64,000 bases of DNA from Anisus vortex (GCA_949126835.1 OX421497.1:41624226-41688225), one strand, 5' to 3'. Counted from the stretch's first letter, positions 31,900 to 44,824 are shown. The notes: generated from the letters alone by a model not told the origin. Translations and numbers: made by a program.

Positions 31900-32317
31900 T
31901 TGGTAGCAAAATAGCGATCACTCGCATTCGTCACAAACGCAAGAGAGCTTACGTGAAAGAGAGGCGGGGTCTTTGGATCCGGGTCTGACCCGGATCAGAT
32001 CCGGATCCAAAGTGATCTGTGGAAGCCTAGGCGAGATCTGAGGATCCGGATCTGACACGGATCAGACCCGGATCCTAAGAGAACTATGGAAACCAGCATA
32101 TCGAAATGCAGAACGGGAACAGATGAGTACTGATCCGGGTCAGATCCGTATCCTAAGTGAACTATGGAAACCAGCATATTATCGAAATGCAGAACGGGAG
32201 CGGATCAGTACTGATCCGGGTCTTTTGGCAGTGATCGGCTTTCGGATCCGTTCCTTTGAAAGACCCGGATCAGTCGATCAGTTTTTTAGTGAGCGACCCA
32301 TCTCTAGGAAACTCGGA
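31900..32317. repeat. GGATCC/GATCCGG palindrome-rich element with 78-bp tandem repeat
   Basis: Many overlapping palindromes (GATCCGGATC, GGATCCGG, TGATCCGGGTCAGATC). A 78-bp unit starting CCTAAG (32074 and 32152) is repeated once, the second copy with a few extra bases. The right end reads, inverted, TAGAGATGGGTCGCTCACT, like a hAT terminus and like 26162. The left end is uncertain. Confidence 0.55.
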
Positions 32318-32510
32318 AGTTCCGAGTAGGAATAATTAAAAATAGTGTTCCGTTTTCTGACACTGTGCATTTTGAAACTATTGGTTTAATCGATGCGTTA
32401 TTAGCAACCTTGCAATTATATTCCGAGTTTCCCACTTAGGCTAAACGAATGTAGCATTATATCATTATAATTTTTTACCATTGGGAAACTCGGAAATTCC
32501 GAGTAGGAAG
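32318..32510. repeat. Palindromic repeat with AAACTCGGAANTTCCGAGT motifs
   Basis: GGAAACTCGGAAGTTCCGAG (about 32318) and GGGAAACTCGGAAATTCCGA (about 32484) face an inverse TTCCGAGTTTCCC near 32421. Probably a small MITE pair. No function known to me. Confidence 0.5.
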
Positions 32511-32814
32511 TTTTCCCATTTAAGAATTTGTGCATTTTTGCATAATATTGTGTCACTTATCTGTATAATCCATTAATCTATAAAAAGAATGGATTGGGCT
32601 CGGAAGTAACATTTTTGAAGAAATTTCCGCCATTTTGTTTCCACTGTCACTGATATATGTATTGATAGATATATATCATCAAATTCTCCACAGTCTCGGA
32701 AGACGATTAGATTTGCAATCTTGTGATCTCACCAGCGTTTCAGCATTGGCTATGTCTCTGGAGACCTATCATTGAGAGCTAGGCTCTGTCGCATCTCTGG
32801 TACTCAGGGCCCTC
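32511..32814. other. Unassigned stretch
   Basis: The first half is AT-rich. 32690-32810 is of mixed composition and may be an old repeat (GGAAGACGATTAGATTTGC). No coding call can be supported. Confidence 0.3.
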
Positions 32815-32890
32815 ACATGCCTTTGTGGCGCCCCAGGGCAAAAGTTTCAGCGCCGCCCTCTTGCATACTGTAACTGCATTGTTTAGTGCA
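32815..32890. repeat. GCCCCAGGGCAAAAG family, copy 2 (partial)
   Basis: GGCGCCCCAGGGCAAAAG and TTGCATACTGTAACTGC match 26425-26510. It breaks off at 32891, where T/C-rich DNA begins. Confidence 0.6.
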
Positions 32891-33174
32891 TAGGTTCCCC
32901 CTTTTTCAAATTTTTTCTCTCACTGCTTCCCCTCCCCCCATCAAATCCGAAGTTGAACTAATGAGTCAAATTTGCCGCATATAATTTGTATAGGCCGACA
33001 GATTTGTATGAAATTTTATTATCCTAAAAAGAGCTGAAATATCATACAAAGAGCTGAAATTAATACATTTGTTTAATTGTTGTTTAATAAATAATAATAA
33101 AAAAATATACTGCAAAAAAGGTTTTGAAAATAAAACATTTTTAAAGTGAAGCTTGTTCCTGGTATGGGGACGTC

Positions 33175-33300
33175 CATTAATTACGTCAACAATTTTTAGG
33201 CGATTTTTACCTCCCCCCCCTCCCCCTTGTCAACAACTGTCAAACTTTCAGAGACCCCCCCTATATAATTACGTCAACAATTGGTTACCCCCCCCCCCCC
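33175..33300. repeat. GACGTCCATTAATTACGTCA dispersed repeat with C runs
   Basis: ACGTCCATTAATTACGTCAA, then two C-rich tracts and a second AATTACGTCAAC. A very similar motif is common in invertebrate MITEs (from memory). Noncoding. Confidence 0.45.
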
Positions 33301-33581
33301 CTCAAAACAAGTAACACAATTTTAGACGCTTGCTTTTATGTTTAAAAAAGATATTAAATGGATTTACTATAATTAATTGTAATATATTTTAACACTTGTT
33401 AAAAAGATTTCTAATTGACTATAATTATTCGCATATGTTTACAATTGTTCTTTTCATATAGGCTATATATTTAACCATGTCTAATTCTACGTTTCACTTA
33501 AATAGTTTTTGGAACAATATTAATTGTCAAATAGTTTAGGGGTAAATTGTGCACCAATTGTGAATTAGCCTTCTATTTATC

Positions 33582-33690
33582 TAGGGATGTTAACCGAAAA
33601 CCGGAATACCGGATTCCGATTTTGAAACCGAAAACGGTTTTAATTTTCTAAACCGGATTTCGGTTTCCTGGTTGAGAGGTAGGCCTAATC
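33582..33690. repeat. hAT/Ac-like terminus with AACCGG/CCGGTT palindromes
   Basis: TAGGGATGTTAACCGAAAAC, then several CCGGAAT/ACCGGATT and AAACCGGATTTCGG motifs. The opposite end was not recognised. Confidence 0.5.
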
Positions 33691-33885
33691 ATTATTTCAA
33701 GTAGCACATCCTTTTTTTTTTGGTTTTGATGGAAATATTTTAAATAAATAATGTTCGATTCACACAAAAGAATTCTTGAAATGCCTTGCTAACACTATTT
33801 AGTCTTTGGTATTGTGTTTCTTTTTTTCCAAATACCAACTATGGCTTGCGATAAAAACAACATCAAACCAAATGTTAAGTTACAG

Positions 33886-34105
33886 TTAGGGGAACCTGGG
33901 GTAAAACGAGATACTTAAGGGAAAAAACCCTGTCGTATCAAAGATAACATTGACATGTAAACGACATTCTGTGTACTGAACAAGCAAGTAGTGGACAACA
34001 ATGTCACAACAAAAAAATATGAGATTTGTTAGTTTCAACAGAGACACTAATGATTTGTTAGGCTAACCGTATTTTCCCGTTTTGCCCCATGCCTGGGGTA
34101 AAACG
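33886..34105. mobile_element. MITE-like repeat (CTGGGGTAAAACGAGA ends), copy 1
   Basis: It starts GGGGAACCTGGGGTAAAACG and ends CGTTTTGCCCCA followed by another CTGGGGTAAAACGAGA. The about 200-bp body is nearly identical to copy 2 (shared CCCTGTCGTATCAAAGATAA). Confidence 0.7.
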
Positions 34106-34137
34106 AGACATACGCTGGGGGTATGCTAAATCAAATG

Positions 34138-34262
34138 TCAGTCGTCGCAGAGTTTACAAACGAAAACTGGGGCTATGTTTCTTTCATCCAGACCTGCACA
34201 GCTGTAGAGTGCCCGCCTGTTACAGTCACCTTGACAGGGTACCCAGTTTTCTGCACTCTCAG
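34138..34262 (-). pseudogene. PHD-finger-like fragment between two MITE copies
   Basis: On the minus strand the frame reads ENWVPCQGDC, RRALYSCAGLDERN and VFVCKLCDD. This matches the second half of a PHD finger (W..C..C ... C.GL ... F.C..C), but the zinc-binding His before 'C.GL' is replaced. Some pogo- and other DDE-type transposon proteins carry PHD fingers (from memory), so this may be what remains of the autonomous parent. It could also be chance; no frame continues on either side. Confidence 0.35.
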
Positions 34263-34263
34263 A

Positions 34264-34492
34264 GTAGGGGAACCTGGGGTAAAACGAGATACTTAAGGGA
34301 AAAAACCCTGTCGTATCAAAGATAACATTGACATGTAAACGACATTCTGAGTACAGAACAAGCAAGTGGTGGACAATAATTACACAACAAAAAAAAGATG
34401 AGATTTGTTTGTTTCAAAAGAAACACAAATGATTTATTGAGTTAACCGTATTTTCCCATTTTGCCCCATTGTTTTGTCCTGTTTTACCCCAA
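34264..34492. mobile_element. MITE-like repeat, copy 2, with both inverted ends
   Basis: It starts GGGGAACCTGGGGTAAAACG and ends CTGTTTTACCCCAA, so GGGGTAAAAC is inverted at the two ends. The body is about 90% like copy 1 by eye. Confidence 0.7.
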
Positions 34493-34560
34493 CATAACCT
34501 TGTTCACAAAGCCTCCAAACCACTCACTGCCCTGCTTAAGTAGGTCAAACTTAGATATCT

Positions 34561-36618
34561 ACAAGCCGATATGTGCCCGATTCTTCGAACGGTCTTTTTT
34601 TTAGAATATGCTTGACACATTATAGTTTTTTAGTTTTGTTTTTGCAACATACATAAAGTAGTATGTTTTTTTTTTTTGTGGTCTATATTTTTTTAATTTA
34701 TTTTTGTTTTGCACACTTTATTATACACCAATTCAATATACAACTAAAAAGGAAAAACAAATAATAATAATTTTTTTTTATTTCTTGCTCAAAGTATGAC
34801 CACTATGATCGAATTTTGTGAGTTTATTGGGTGATTAAACTCTTTCCGTAAAACAGAACTCACATGTCTTTTAAAAAGTACTCTTAATTCGAAAATGATT
34901 GTTTGATATATTTTTTTGCTGCAACATTAGTCGTAGATCAATATTTTTGTTTTTTTGTTTTTGTTTTTGTTGGTGTTATTTGCTATTTATTTATTGTTGC
35001 TTTGGAAGCAAACTTAGAATTAAATTTTAAATTCAACAGGAAAAACAATAACAACTGAAACCGATATGAATCATAGTTTATACAACGTATACGACATGAA
35101 TTAAAACTTTAAAAAGTTGGTCCGGCAAATTTAAACATTGCCCGGCAATATAGAAATTTCCCGCTACATAGTTTATAAGACGTATACGATACAAATTAAA
35201 ACTTTAAAACGTTGAGCTCGGCAATTTAAACATTGCCTGGCAATTGAAAAATTTCCCGCTACAAAGTTTATAAGACGTATACACAGAATAGGTATAGAAC
35301 AGAATGCACAATCCCTATATACGCAGTCACTAAAAGTTACCGTTTTCCGCAATGCAGCGGTCGCTAGAGACGCTACTATAGTAAAATGAGAAAGGATATC
35401 TACGTCTGCCATAAATATATACAATATATATAGGGCCTACATTATCTTTCATTATAGGCTTACTTTTATATAAATTTGACTTAATTACCCATTTTGTTTT
35501 GAACATTATATGATTAGGCCAATATGATGTAAAAATATTTATTACCCGGTACTGATTTGAAAAAAAAAATGGCTTAGACGTAGCTCGGTACCGGTAACTA
35601 AATTGCTACGGCTACCGGTACATAAATATATATACTTTTTAAACCAACATAAACTTTTAAAATTATGAAGGGAAATAGGCATATAATTCATAATGAGTTA
35701 ATATGAGGTTGTTTATGCCGTTGTTTATCCTTTATGGAGTCAGGAAAGCCATGCATTTTGACATGCTCTTTTTTACGATAATCAGTCGTTTTCGCATCAT
35801 TGTTGTAGTTTATTACACAACCGTTCATGCACATTTTGCCTGAAATATTTGCTTTGGGTGTTCGAACTTGTAGATTTGAAGAAAAGGACGTTGTAGGCTA
35901 AATAAGCATGAATATAGAGTGTAACCAGGACCGCTGCGTTTAAATAAGCTTAGTATGGCGTCGGTATTACTGCCCAAAACAGAAATAAAATGCGATTGCG
36001 CATTCTGTTTTATACCTATTCTGTGGACATATACAACACGAATAAAAACGTGAAGGAATTTTTTATTTGCCAGATACAACGTAAGATACCCATTAAAACC
36101 ATTAATCATTACCCATTATAACAATTTAAAAATATCCCGCTATAAATTACGACGCAAATTAAAACGTGAATATATTTTGTTCTATTCATTCATAAAGTAC
36201 ATTAGCAAAGGTTGAAGCGAAGTTAATTAAAATGAATACGCAAAATTCGATGACGCCATAAAAAAAAGACAACCAGCTATCCCTGCGCAAACTTTGATGA
36301 CGTCATTAAAATAATCTCAGCGCATCGTTTTTTTTTTCTGACTTTGTGACGAAAAACTATAAAAAGATGTACTGGCAAAGCCAATGTGAATCAAAAGTTG
36401 TGTTTTATTCGCGTTTTTTGACCAAACTGACCACTGCGGTCATTTTAATTTTTTTTAAACCTTGACAGTGTTCACCGCCGTAACGCAAAGAATATTTGTA
36501 GCAAATTTCACGTTTTTATGTCCAGTATTTAAAAAGATTATGCGGTATGTACATACCCAGCCAGCCAGCCAGCCAGCCAGCCACATACATACATATTCCT
36601 TTTGAGATTTATATATAT
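34561..36618. repeat. Array unit B1 (complete, 2.06 kb)
   Basis: It opens ACAAGCCGATATGTGCCCGA. The hairpin right arm is mutated (GAACGGTC). Internal order: hairpin, T tract, GTTGCTTTGGAAGCAAACTT block, two short GCCCGGCA/GCCTGGCA motifs, CGGTACCGGTAAC block, TGTAACCAGGACC block, TTACGACGCAAATTAAAACG block, TGATGACGTCAT, palindrome, about six CCAG. Confidence 0.9.
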
Positions 36619-36632
36619 ACAAGCCGTTATGT

Positions 36633-36652
36633 GCCCGGTCCTCCGAACCGGC
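36633..36652 (+). other. Type A hairpin 1 (representative)
   Basis: CCGGTCC, loop TCC, GAACCGG, with one C/A mismatch, preceded by GTGC and followed by CTAAAAG. Present at the start of all ten A units that keep their 5' end. Confidence 0.6.
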
Positions 36653-37326
36653 TAAAAGTTATGTTTACATACACTCTAACTACTCAGGCAGTTATAATGA
36701 GATTGCCCGCATGACCTACGACACGAATTTAAACGTGAGGTAATTTTTTATTTGCCCGCTACAACATGAATTACCCGTTAAAATCATTACTCATCACCCA
36801 TTATAACAATTACAAAATTGCCCGCTATAAATTACGACGCAAATTAAAACATGAATATATTTTGTTCTATTCATTGATTAAGAACATTCGACAGTACTTT
36901 TATTTTTTTTTATGATTGTTTGATATATTTTTTTTACGACAAACATTAAGTCGCAGACCTATGTTGTGTTGTTTTTGTTTATTTGCTATTTATTTATTTA
37001 TTGTTGCTTTGGAAGCAAACTTAGAATTAAATTTTCTATTCAACATGTAAAACAATAACAAATGAAACCCATATGAAATAATATTTATAAAACGTATACG
37101 ACACGAATTAAAACTTTAAAAAGTTAGTTCCAGCAATTTGAACATTGCCCGGCAAATTAAACATTGCCCGGAAATATAAACATTGCCCGGTAATTTAAAC
37201 ATTGCCCGGTAATTTAAACATTGCCCGGTAATTTAAACATTGCCCGGTATTATAAACATTGCCCGGTAATTTAAACATTCCCCGGTAATTTAAACAATGG
37301 CCGTTACCAAGGCGATAAGCCTAAAG

Positions 37327-37352
37327 GTGCCCAGTTCTCGGAACTGGATAAA
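37327..37352 (+). other. Type A hairpin 2 (representative)
   Basis: CCAGTTC, loop TCG, GAACTGG: a perfect 7-bp stem in the same GTGCC...ATAAAA setting as hairpin 1. The loop varies between units (TCG, TTG, TCA) while the stem is kept except in A8. Confidence 0.6.
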
Positions 37353-38206
37353 ATAACCCATGGAGTTATAAGCAATAGTCTTAAGCGGGGATAAAGTATT
37401 TTCCGTTACCTTAAACCATTTAAATATTGCATTCTACAAATTACGACGCAAATTAAAACAAAATTTTGTTCCCTTCTTAAACGCATAAATACGCAAAATT
37501 TGATGACGCCATATAATTATAAGCTTAAATATAGAGTGTAACCAGGACCACTGCGTTTAAAAAAGCTTAGTAATGCGTCGGTATTACTTCCCGAAACAGA
37601 AAAAAAATGCTAATTCTATTTGCTTAAAGTTTTAAATTATTAATTAGCTTTAAGTCATGTATTCACAGTGTAAAGTATTAAAGTAGTGATAGATTAAGAA
37701 AATCAACTACAGTATTGGTAGTGTAAAGAATTTATGTTGTTTACGGCACGTAGACAATTTAAACATGAAGAAAATTTGTTCCCGTCATTGAGTTGAGATA
37801 ATAAAATCCATGCACATAGTTTGATGACGTCAATTTAAACATGAATGAAAAATGTCCCTTCATTGCTATAAAATCCATGCGCAAAGATTGATGACGTAAT
37901 AAAAATAATCTCAGCGCATCCTTTTTTTTCTAATTTTGTGACGAAAAACTATAAAAAGTTGTACTGGCAAAGACAATGTGAATCAAAAGTTGTGTTTTTT
38001 TCGCGTTTTTTGACCAAACTGACCACTGCGGTCATTTTAATTTTTTTAAAACCTTGACAGTGTTCACCGCGGTAACGCAAAGAATATTTGTAGCAAATTT
38101 CACGTTTTTATGTCCAGTATTTAAAAAGATTATGCGGTATGTACATACCCAGCCAGCCAGCCAGCCACATACATACATACATATTCCTTTTGAGATTTAT
38201 ATATAT

Positions 38207-39800
38207 ACAAGCCGGTATGTGCCCGGTCCTCCGAACCGGCTAAAAGTTATGTTTACATACACTCTAACTACTCAAGCAGTTATAATGAGATTGCCCGCAT
38301 GACCTACGACACGAATTTAAACGTGAGGTAATTTTTTATTTGCAACCTACAACATAAATTACCCGTTAAAATCATTACCCATTACCCATTATAACAATTA
38401 CAAAATTGCCCGCTATAAATTACGATGCAAATTAAAACGTGAATATATTTTGTTCTATTCATTGATAAAGAACATTCGACAGTACTTTTATTTTTTTTTA
38501 ATGATTGTTTGATATATTTTTTTACGACAAACATTAAGTCGCAGACCTATGTTGTGTTGCTTTTGTTTTTTGCTATTTATTTATTTATTGTTGCTTTGTA
38601 AGCAAACTTAGAATTAAATTTTCTATTTAACATGTAAAACAATAACAAATGAAACCCATATGAAATAATGTTTATAAAACGTATACGACACGAATTAAAA
38701 CTTTAAAAAGTTAGTTCCGGCAATTTGAACATTGCCCAGCAAATTAAACATTGCCCGGTAATATAAACATTGCCCGGTAATTTAAACATTGCCCGGTAAT
38801 TTAAACATTGCCCGGTATTATAAACATTGCCCGGTAATTTAAACATTGCCCGGTAATTTAAACAATGGCCGTTACCAAGGCGATAAGCCTAAAGGTGCCC
38901 AGTTCTTGGAACTGGATAAATAATTTTCAAATACACTGTAGCAACCCATGGAGTTATAAACAATAGTTTTAAGCGGGGATAAAGTATTTTCCGGTAACTT
39001 AAATCATTTAAATATTGCATTCTACAAATTACGACGCAAATTAAAGCAAAATTTTGTTCCCTTCTTAAACGCATAAATACGCAAAATTTTATGACGCCAT
39101 ATAATTATAAGCTTAAATATAGAGTGTAACCAGGACCACTGCGTTTAAATAAGCTTAGTAATGCGTCGGTATTACTTCCCGAAACAGAAAAAAATGCTAA
39201 ATCTATTTGCTTTGTCCTATGTTTGTAAAGTTTTAAATTATTAATTAGCCTTAAGTCATGTATTCACAGTTTAAAGTATTAAAGTAGTGATAGATTAAGA
39301 AAATCAACTACAGTATTGGTAGTGTAAAGAATTTATGTTGTTTACGGCGCGTAGGCAATTTAAACATGAAGAAAATTTGTTCCCATCATTGAGATAAAAA
39401 TCCATGCACATAGTTTGATGACGTCAATTTAAACATGAATGAAAAATGTTCCTTCATCGCTAAAAAATCCATGCGCAAACTTTGATGACGTCATAAAAAT
39501 AATCTCAGCGCATCCTTTTTTTTCTAACTTTGTGACGAAAAACTATGAAAAGTTGTACTGGCAAAGGCAATGTGAATCAAAAGTTGTGTTTTTTTCGCGT
39601 TTTTTGACCAAACTGACCACTGCGGTCATTTTAATTTTTTTAAAACCTTGACAGTGTTCACCGCCGTAACGCAAAGAATATTTGTAGCAAATTTCACGTT
39701 TTTATGTCCAGTATTTAAAAAGATTATGCGGTATGTACATACCTAGCCAGCCAGCCAGCCAGCCACATACATACATATTCCTTTTGAGATTTATATATAT
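38207..39800. repeat. Array unit A2
   Basis: About 7 minisatellite copies (38732-38864). Hairpin 2 has loop TTG, not TCG. It carries a 21-base addition after hairpin 2 (TAATTTTCAAATACACTGTA) not seen in its neighbours. Confidence 0.9.
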
Positions 39801-41535
39801 ACAAGCCGTTATGTGCCCGGTCCTCCGAACCGGCTAAAAGTTATGTTTACATACACTCTAACTACTCAGGCAGTTATAATGAGATTGCCCGCATGACCTA
39901 CGACACGAATTTAAACGTGAGGTAATTTTTTATTTGCCCGCTACAACATGAATTACCCGTTAAAATCATTACTCATCACCCATTATAACAATTACAAAAT
40001 TGCCCGCTATAAATTACGACGCAAATTAAAACATGAATATATTTTGTTCTATTCATTGATTAAGAACATTCGACAGTACTTTTATTTTTTTTTAATGATT
40101 GTTTGATATTTTTTTTTTACGACAAACATTAAGTCGCAGACCTATGTTGTGTTGTTTTTGTTTATTTGCTATTTATTTATTTATTGTTGCTTTGGAAGCA
40201 AACTTAGAATTAAATTTTCTATTCAACATTTAAATCAATAACAAATGTAACCCTTATAAAATAATGTTTATAAAACGTATACGACACGAATTAAAACTTT
40301 AAAAATTTAGTTCCGGCAATTTGAACATTGCCCGGCAAATTAAACATTGCCCGGTAATTTAAACATTGCCCGGTAATTTAAACATTGCCCGGTATTATAA
40401 ACATTGCTCGGTATTATAAACATTGCCCGGTAATTTAAACATTGCCCGGTAATTTAAACATTGCCCGGTAATTTAAACATTGCCCGGTATTATAAACATT
40501 GCCCGGTATTATAAACATTGCCCGGTAATTTAAACATTGCCCGGTAACTTAAACATTGCCCGGTATTATAAACATTGCCCGGTATTATAAACATTGCCCG
40601 GTAATTTAAACATTTCCCGGTAATTTAAACAATGGCCGTTACCTAGGCGATAAGCCTAAAGGTGCCCAGTTCTCAGAACTGGATAAAATAACCCATGGAG
40701 TTATAAACAATAGTCTTAAGCGGGGATAAAGTATTTTCCGGTAACTTATACCATTTAAATATTGCATTCCACAAATAACGACGCAAATTAAAACAAAATT
40801 TTGTTCCCTTCTTAAACGCATAAATACGCAAAATTTGATGACGCCATATAATTATAAGCTTAAATATAGAGTGTAACCAGGACCACTGCGTTTAAATAAG
40901 CTTAGTAAGGCGTCGGTATTACTTCCCGAAACAGAAAAAAAAATGCTAAATCTATTTGCTTTGTCCTATGTTTGTAAAGTTTTAAATTATTAATTAGCTT
41001 TAAGTCATGTATTCACAGTGTAAAGTATTAAAGTAGTGATAGATTAAGAAAATCAACTACAGTATTGGTAGTGTAAAGAATGTATGTTGTTTACGGCACG
41101 TAGACAATTTAAACATGAAGAAAATGTGTTCCCGTCATTGAGTTGAGATAATAAAATCCATGCACATAGTTTGATGACGTCAATTTAAACATGAATGAAA
41201 AATGTCCCTTCATTGCTATAAAATCCATGCGCAAAGATTGATGACGTCATAAAAATAATCTCAGCGCATCCTTTTTTTTCTAACTTTGTGACGAAAAACT
41301 ATAAAAAGTTGTACTGGCAAAGACAATGTGAATCAAAAGTTGTGTTTTTTTCGCGTTTTTTGACCAAACTGACCACTGCGGTCATTTTAATTTTTTTAAA
41401 ACCTTGACAGTGTTCACCGCCGTAACGCAAAGAATATTTGAATTTCACGTTTTTATGTCCAGTATTTAAAAAGATTATGCGGTATGTACATACCCAGCCA
41501 CATACATACATATTCCTTTTGAGATTTATATATAT
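39801..41535. repeat. Array unit A3
   Basis: 16 minisatellite copies (40328-40630) with rare variants TTGCTCGG, GGTAACTT and TTTCCCGG. Hairpin 2 loop TCA. Only one CCAG remains at its end. Confidence 0.9.
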
Positions 41536-43248
41536 ACAAGCCGGTATGTGCCCGGTCCTCCGAACCGGCTAAAAGTTATGTTTACATACACTCTAACTAC
41601 TCAGGCAGTTATAATGAGATTGCCCGCATGACCTACGACACGAATTTAAACGTGAGGTAATTTTTTATTTGCCCGCTACAACATGAATTACCCGTTAAAA
41701 TCATTACTCATCACCCATTATAACAATTACAAAATTGCCCGCTATAAATTACGACTCAAATTAAAACATGAATATATTTTGTTCTATTCATTGATAAAGA
41801 ACATTCGATAGTACTTTTATTTTTTTACGACAAACATTAAGTCGCAGACCTATGTTGTGTTGTTTTTGTTTATTTGCTATTTATTTATTTATTGTTGCTT
41901 TGGAAGCAAACTTAGAATTAAATTTTCTATTCAACATGTAAAACAATAATAAATGAAACCCATATGAAATAATGTTTATAAAACGTATACGACACGAATT
42001 AAAACTTTAAAAATTTAGTTCCGGCAATTTGAACATTGCCCGGCAAATTAAACATTGCCCGGTAATTTAAACATTGCCCGGTAATTTAAACATTGCCCGG
42101 TATTATAAACATTGCTCGGTATTATAAACATTGCCCGGTAATTTAAACATTGCCCGGTAATTTAAACATTGCCCGGTAATTTAAACATTGCCCGGTATTA
42201 TAAACATTGCCCGGTATTATAAACATTGCCCGGTAATTTAAACATTGCCCGGTAACTTAAACATTGCCCGGTATTATAAACATTGCCCGGTATTATAAAC
42301 ATTGCCCGGTAATTTAAACATTTCCCGGTAATTTAAACAATGGCCGTTACCTAGGCGATAAGCCTAAAGGTGCCCAGTTCTCAGAACTGGATAAAATAAC
42401 CCATGGAGTTATAAACAATAGTCTTAAGCGGGGATAAAGTATTTTCCGGTAACTTATACCATTTAAATATTGCATTCCACAAATAACGACGCAAATTAAA
42501 ACAAAATTTTGTTCCCTTCTTAAACGCATAAATACGCAAAATTTGATGACGCCATATAATTATAAGCTTAAATATAGAGTGTAACCAGGACCACTGCGTT
42601 TAAATAAGCTTAGTAAGGCGTCGGTATTACTTCCCGAAACAGAAAAAAAAATGCTAAATCTATTTGCTTTGTCCTATGTTTGTAAAGTTTTAAATTATTA
42701 ATTAGCTTTAAGTCATGTATTCACAGTGTAAAGTATTAAAGTAGTGATAGATTAAGAAAATCAACTACAGTATTGGTAGTGTAAAGAATGTATGTTGTTT
42801 ACGGCACGTAGACAATTTAAACATGAAGAAAATGTGTTCCCGTCATTGAGTTGAGATAATAAAATCCATGCACATAGTTTGATGACGTCAATTTAAACAT
42901 GAATGAAAAATGTCCCTTCATTGCTATAAAATCCATGCGCAAAGATTGATGACGTCATAAAAATAATCTCAGCGCATCCTTTTTTTTCTAACTTTGTGAC
43001 GAAAAACTATAAAAAGTTGTACTGGCAAAGACAATGTGAATCAAAAGTTGTGTTTTTTTCGCGTTTTTTGACCAAACTGACCACTGCGGTCATTTTAATT
43101 TTTTTAAAACCTTGACAGTGTTCACCGCCGTAACGCAAAGAATATTTGTAGCAAATTTCACGTTTTTATGTCCAGTATTTAAAAAGATTATGCGGTATGT
43201 ACATACCCAGCCACATACATACATATTCCTTTTGAGATTTATATATAT
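41536..43248. repeat. Array unit A4 (chimeric)
   Basis: Its minisatellite and everything after it is almost base-identical to A3, rare variants included. Its first part lacks the TAATGATTGTTTGATAT stretch, a deletion shared with A5 and A6 but not A3. It ends with one CCAG, like A3. Confidence 0.9.
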
Positions 43249-44775
43249 ACAAGCCGGTATGTGCCCGGTCCTCCGAACCGGCTAAAAGTTATGTTTACAT
43301 ACACTCTAACTACTCAGGCAGTTATAATGAGATTGCCCGCATGACCTACGACACGAATTTAAACGTGAGGTAATTTTTTATTTGCCCGCTACAACATGAA
43401 TTACCCGTTAAAATCATTACTCATCACCCATTATAACAATTACAAAATTGCCCGCTATAAATTACGACTCAAATTAAAACATGAATATATTTTGTTCTAT
43501 TCATTGATAAAGAACATTCGATAGTACTTTTATTTTTTTACGACAAACATTAAGTCGCAGACCTATGTTGTGTTGTTTTTGTTTATTTGCTATTTATTTA
43601 TTTATTGTTGCTTTGGAAGCAAACTTAGAATTAAATTTTCTATTCAACATGTAAAACAATAACAAATGAAACCCATATGAAATAATGTTTATAAAACGTA
43701 TACGACACGAATTAAAACTTTAAAAAGTTAGTTCCGGCAATTTGAACATTGCCCGGCAAATTAGCATTGCCCGGTAATATAAACATTGCCCGGTAATTTA
43801 AACATTGCCCGGTAATTTAAACATTGCCCGGTAATTTAAACATTGCCCGGTATTATAAACATTGCCCAGTAATTTAAACATTGCCCGGTAATTTAAACAA
43901 TGGTTGTTACCAAGGCGGTAAGCCTAAAGGTGCCCAGTTCTCGGAACTGGATAAAATAACCCATGGAGTTATAAGCAATAGTCTTAAGCGGGGATAAAGT
44001 ATTTTCCGATAACTTAAACCATTTAAATATTGCATTCTACAAATTACGACGCAAATTAAAACAAAATTGTGTTCCCTTCTTAAACGCATAATTACGCAAA
44101 ATTTGATGACGCCATATAATTATAAGCTTAAATATAGAGTGTAACCAGGACCACTGCGTTTAAATAAGCTTAGTAATGCGTCGGTATTACTTCCCGAAAC
44201 AGAAAAAAAATGCTAAATCTATTTGCTTTGTCCTATGTTTGTAAAGTTTTAAATTATTAATTAGCTTTAAGTCATGTATTCACAGTGTAAAGTATTAAAG
44301 TAGTGATAGATTAAGAAAATCAACTACAGTATTGGTAGTGTAAAGAATTTATGTTGTTTACGGCACGTAGACAATTTAAACATGAAGAAAATTTGTTCCC
44401 GTCATTGAGTTGAGATAATAAAATCCATGCACATAGTTTGATGACGTCAATTTAAACATGAATGAAAAATGTCCCTTCATTGCTATAAAATCCATGCGCA
44501 AAGATTGATGACGTCATAAAAATAATCTCAGCGCATCCTTTTTTTTTCTAACTTTGTGACGAAAAACTAAAAAAAATTGTACTGGCAAAGACAATGTGAA
44601 TCAAAAGTTGTGTTTTTTTCGCGTTTTTTGACCAAACTGACCACTGCGGTCATTTTAATTTTTTTAAAACCTTGACAGTGTTCACCGCCGTAACGCAAAG
44701 AATATTAGTAGCAAATTTCACATTTTATGTCCAGTATTTAAAAAGATTATACGGTATGTACATACCCAGCCAGTT

Positions 44776-44824
<49 letters not shown>

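Larger units (their letters stand above)
36619..38206. repeat. Array unit A1
   Basis: The first A unit. Hairpin 1 at 36635-36651, minisatellite of about 8 copies (37145-37295), hairpin 2 at 37331-37347, TGATGACGT blocks, palindrome and about four CCAG. The B1 to A1 join is at a plain TATATA tract without GATAT. Confidence 0.9.

Noticed and set aside
38054..38302. Protein with PASQ repeats in A units
   Set aside because: It has no ATG at the proposed start, the PASQ run is just the CCAG microsatellite (whose 4-bp steps shift the frame between units), and several units break it.
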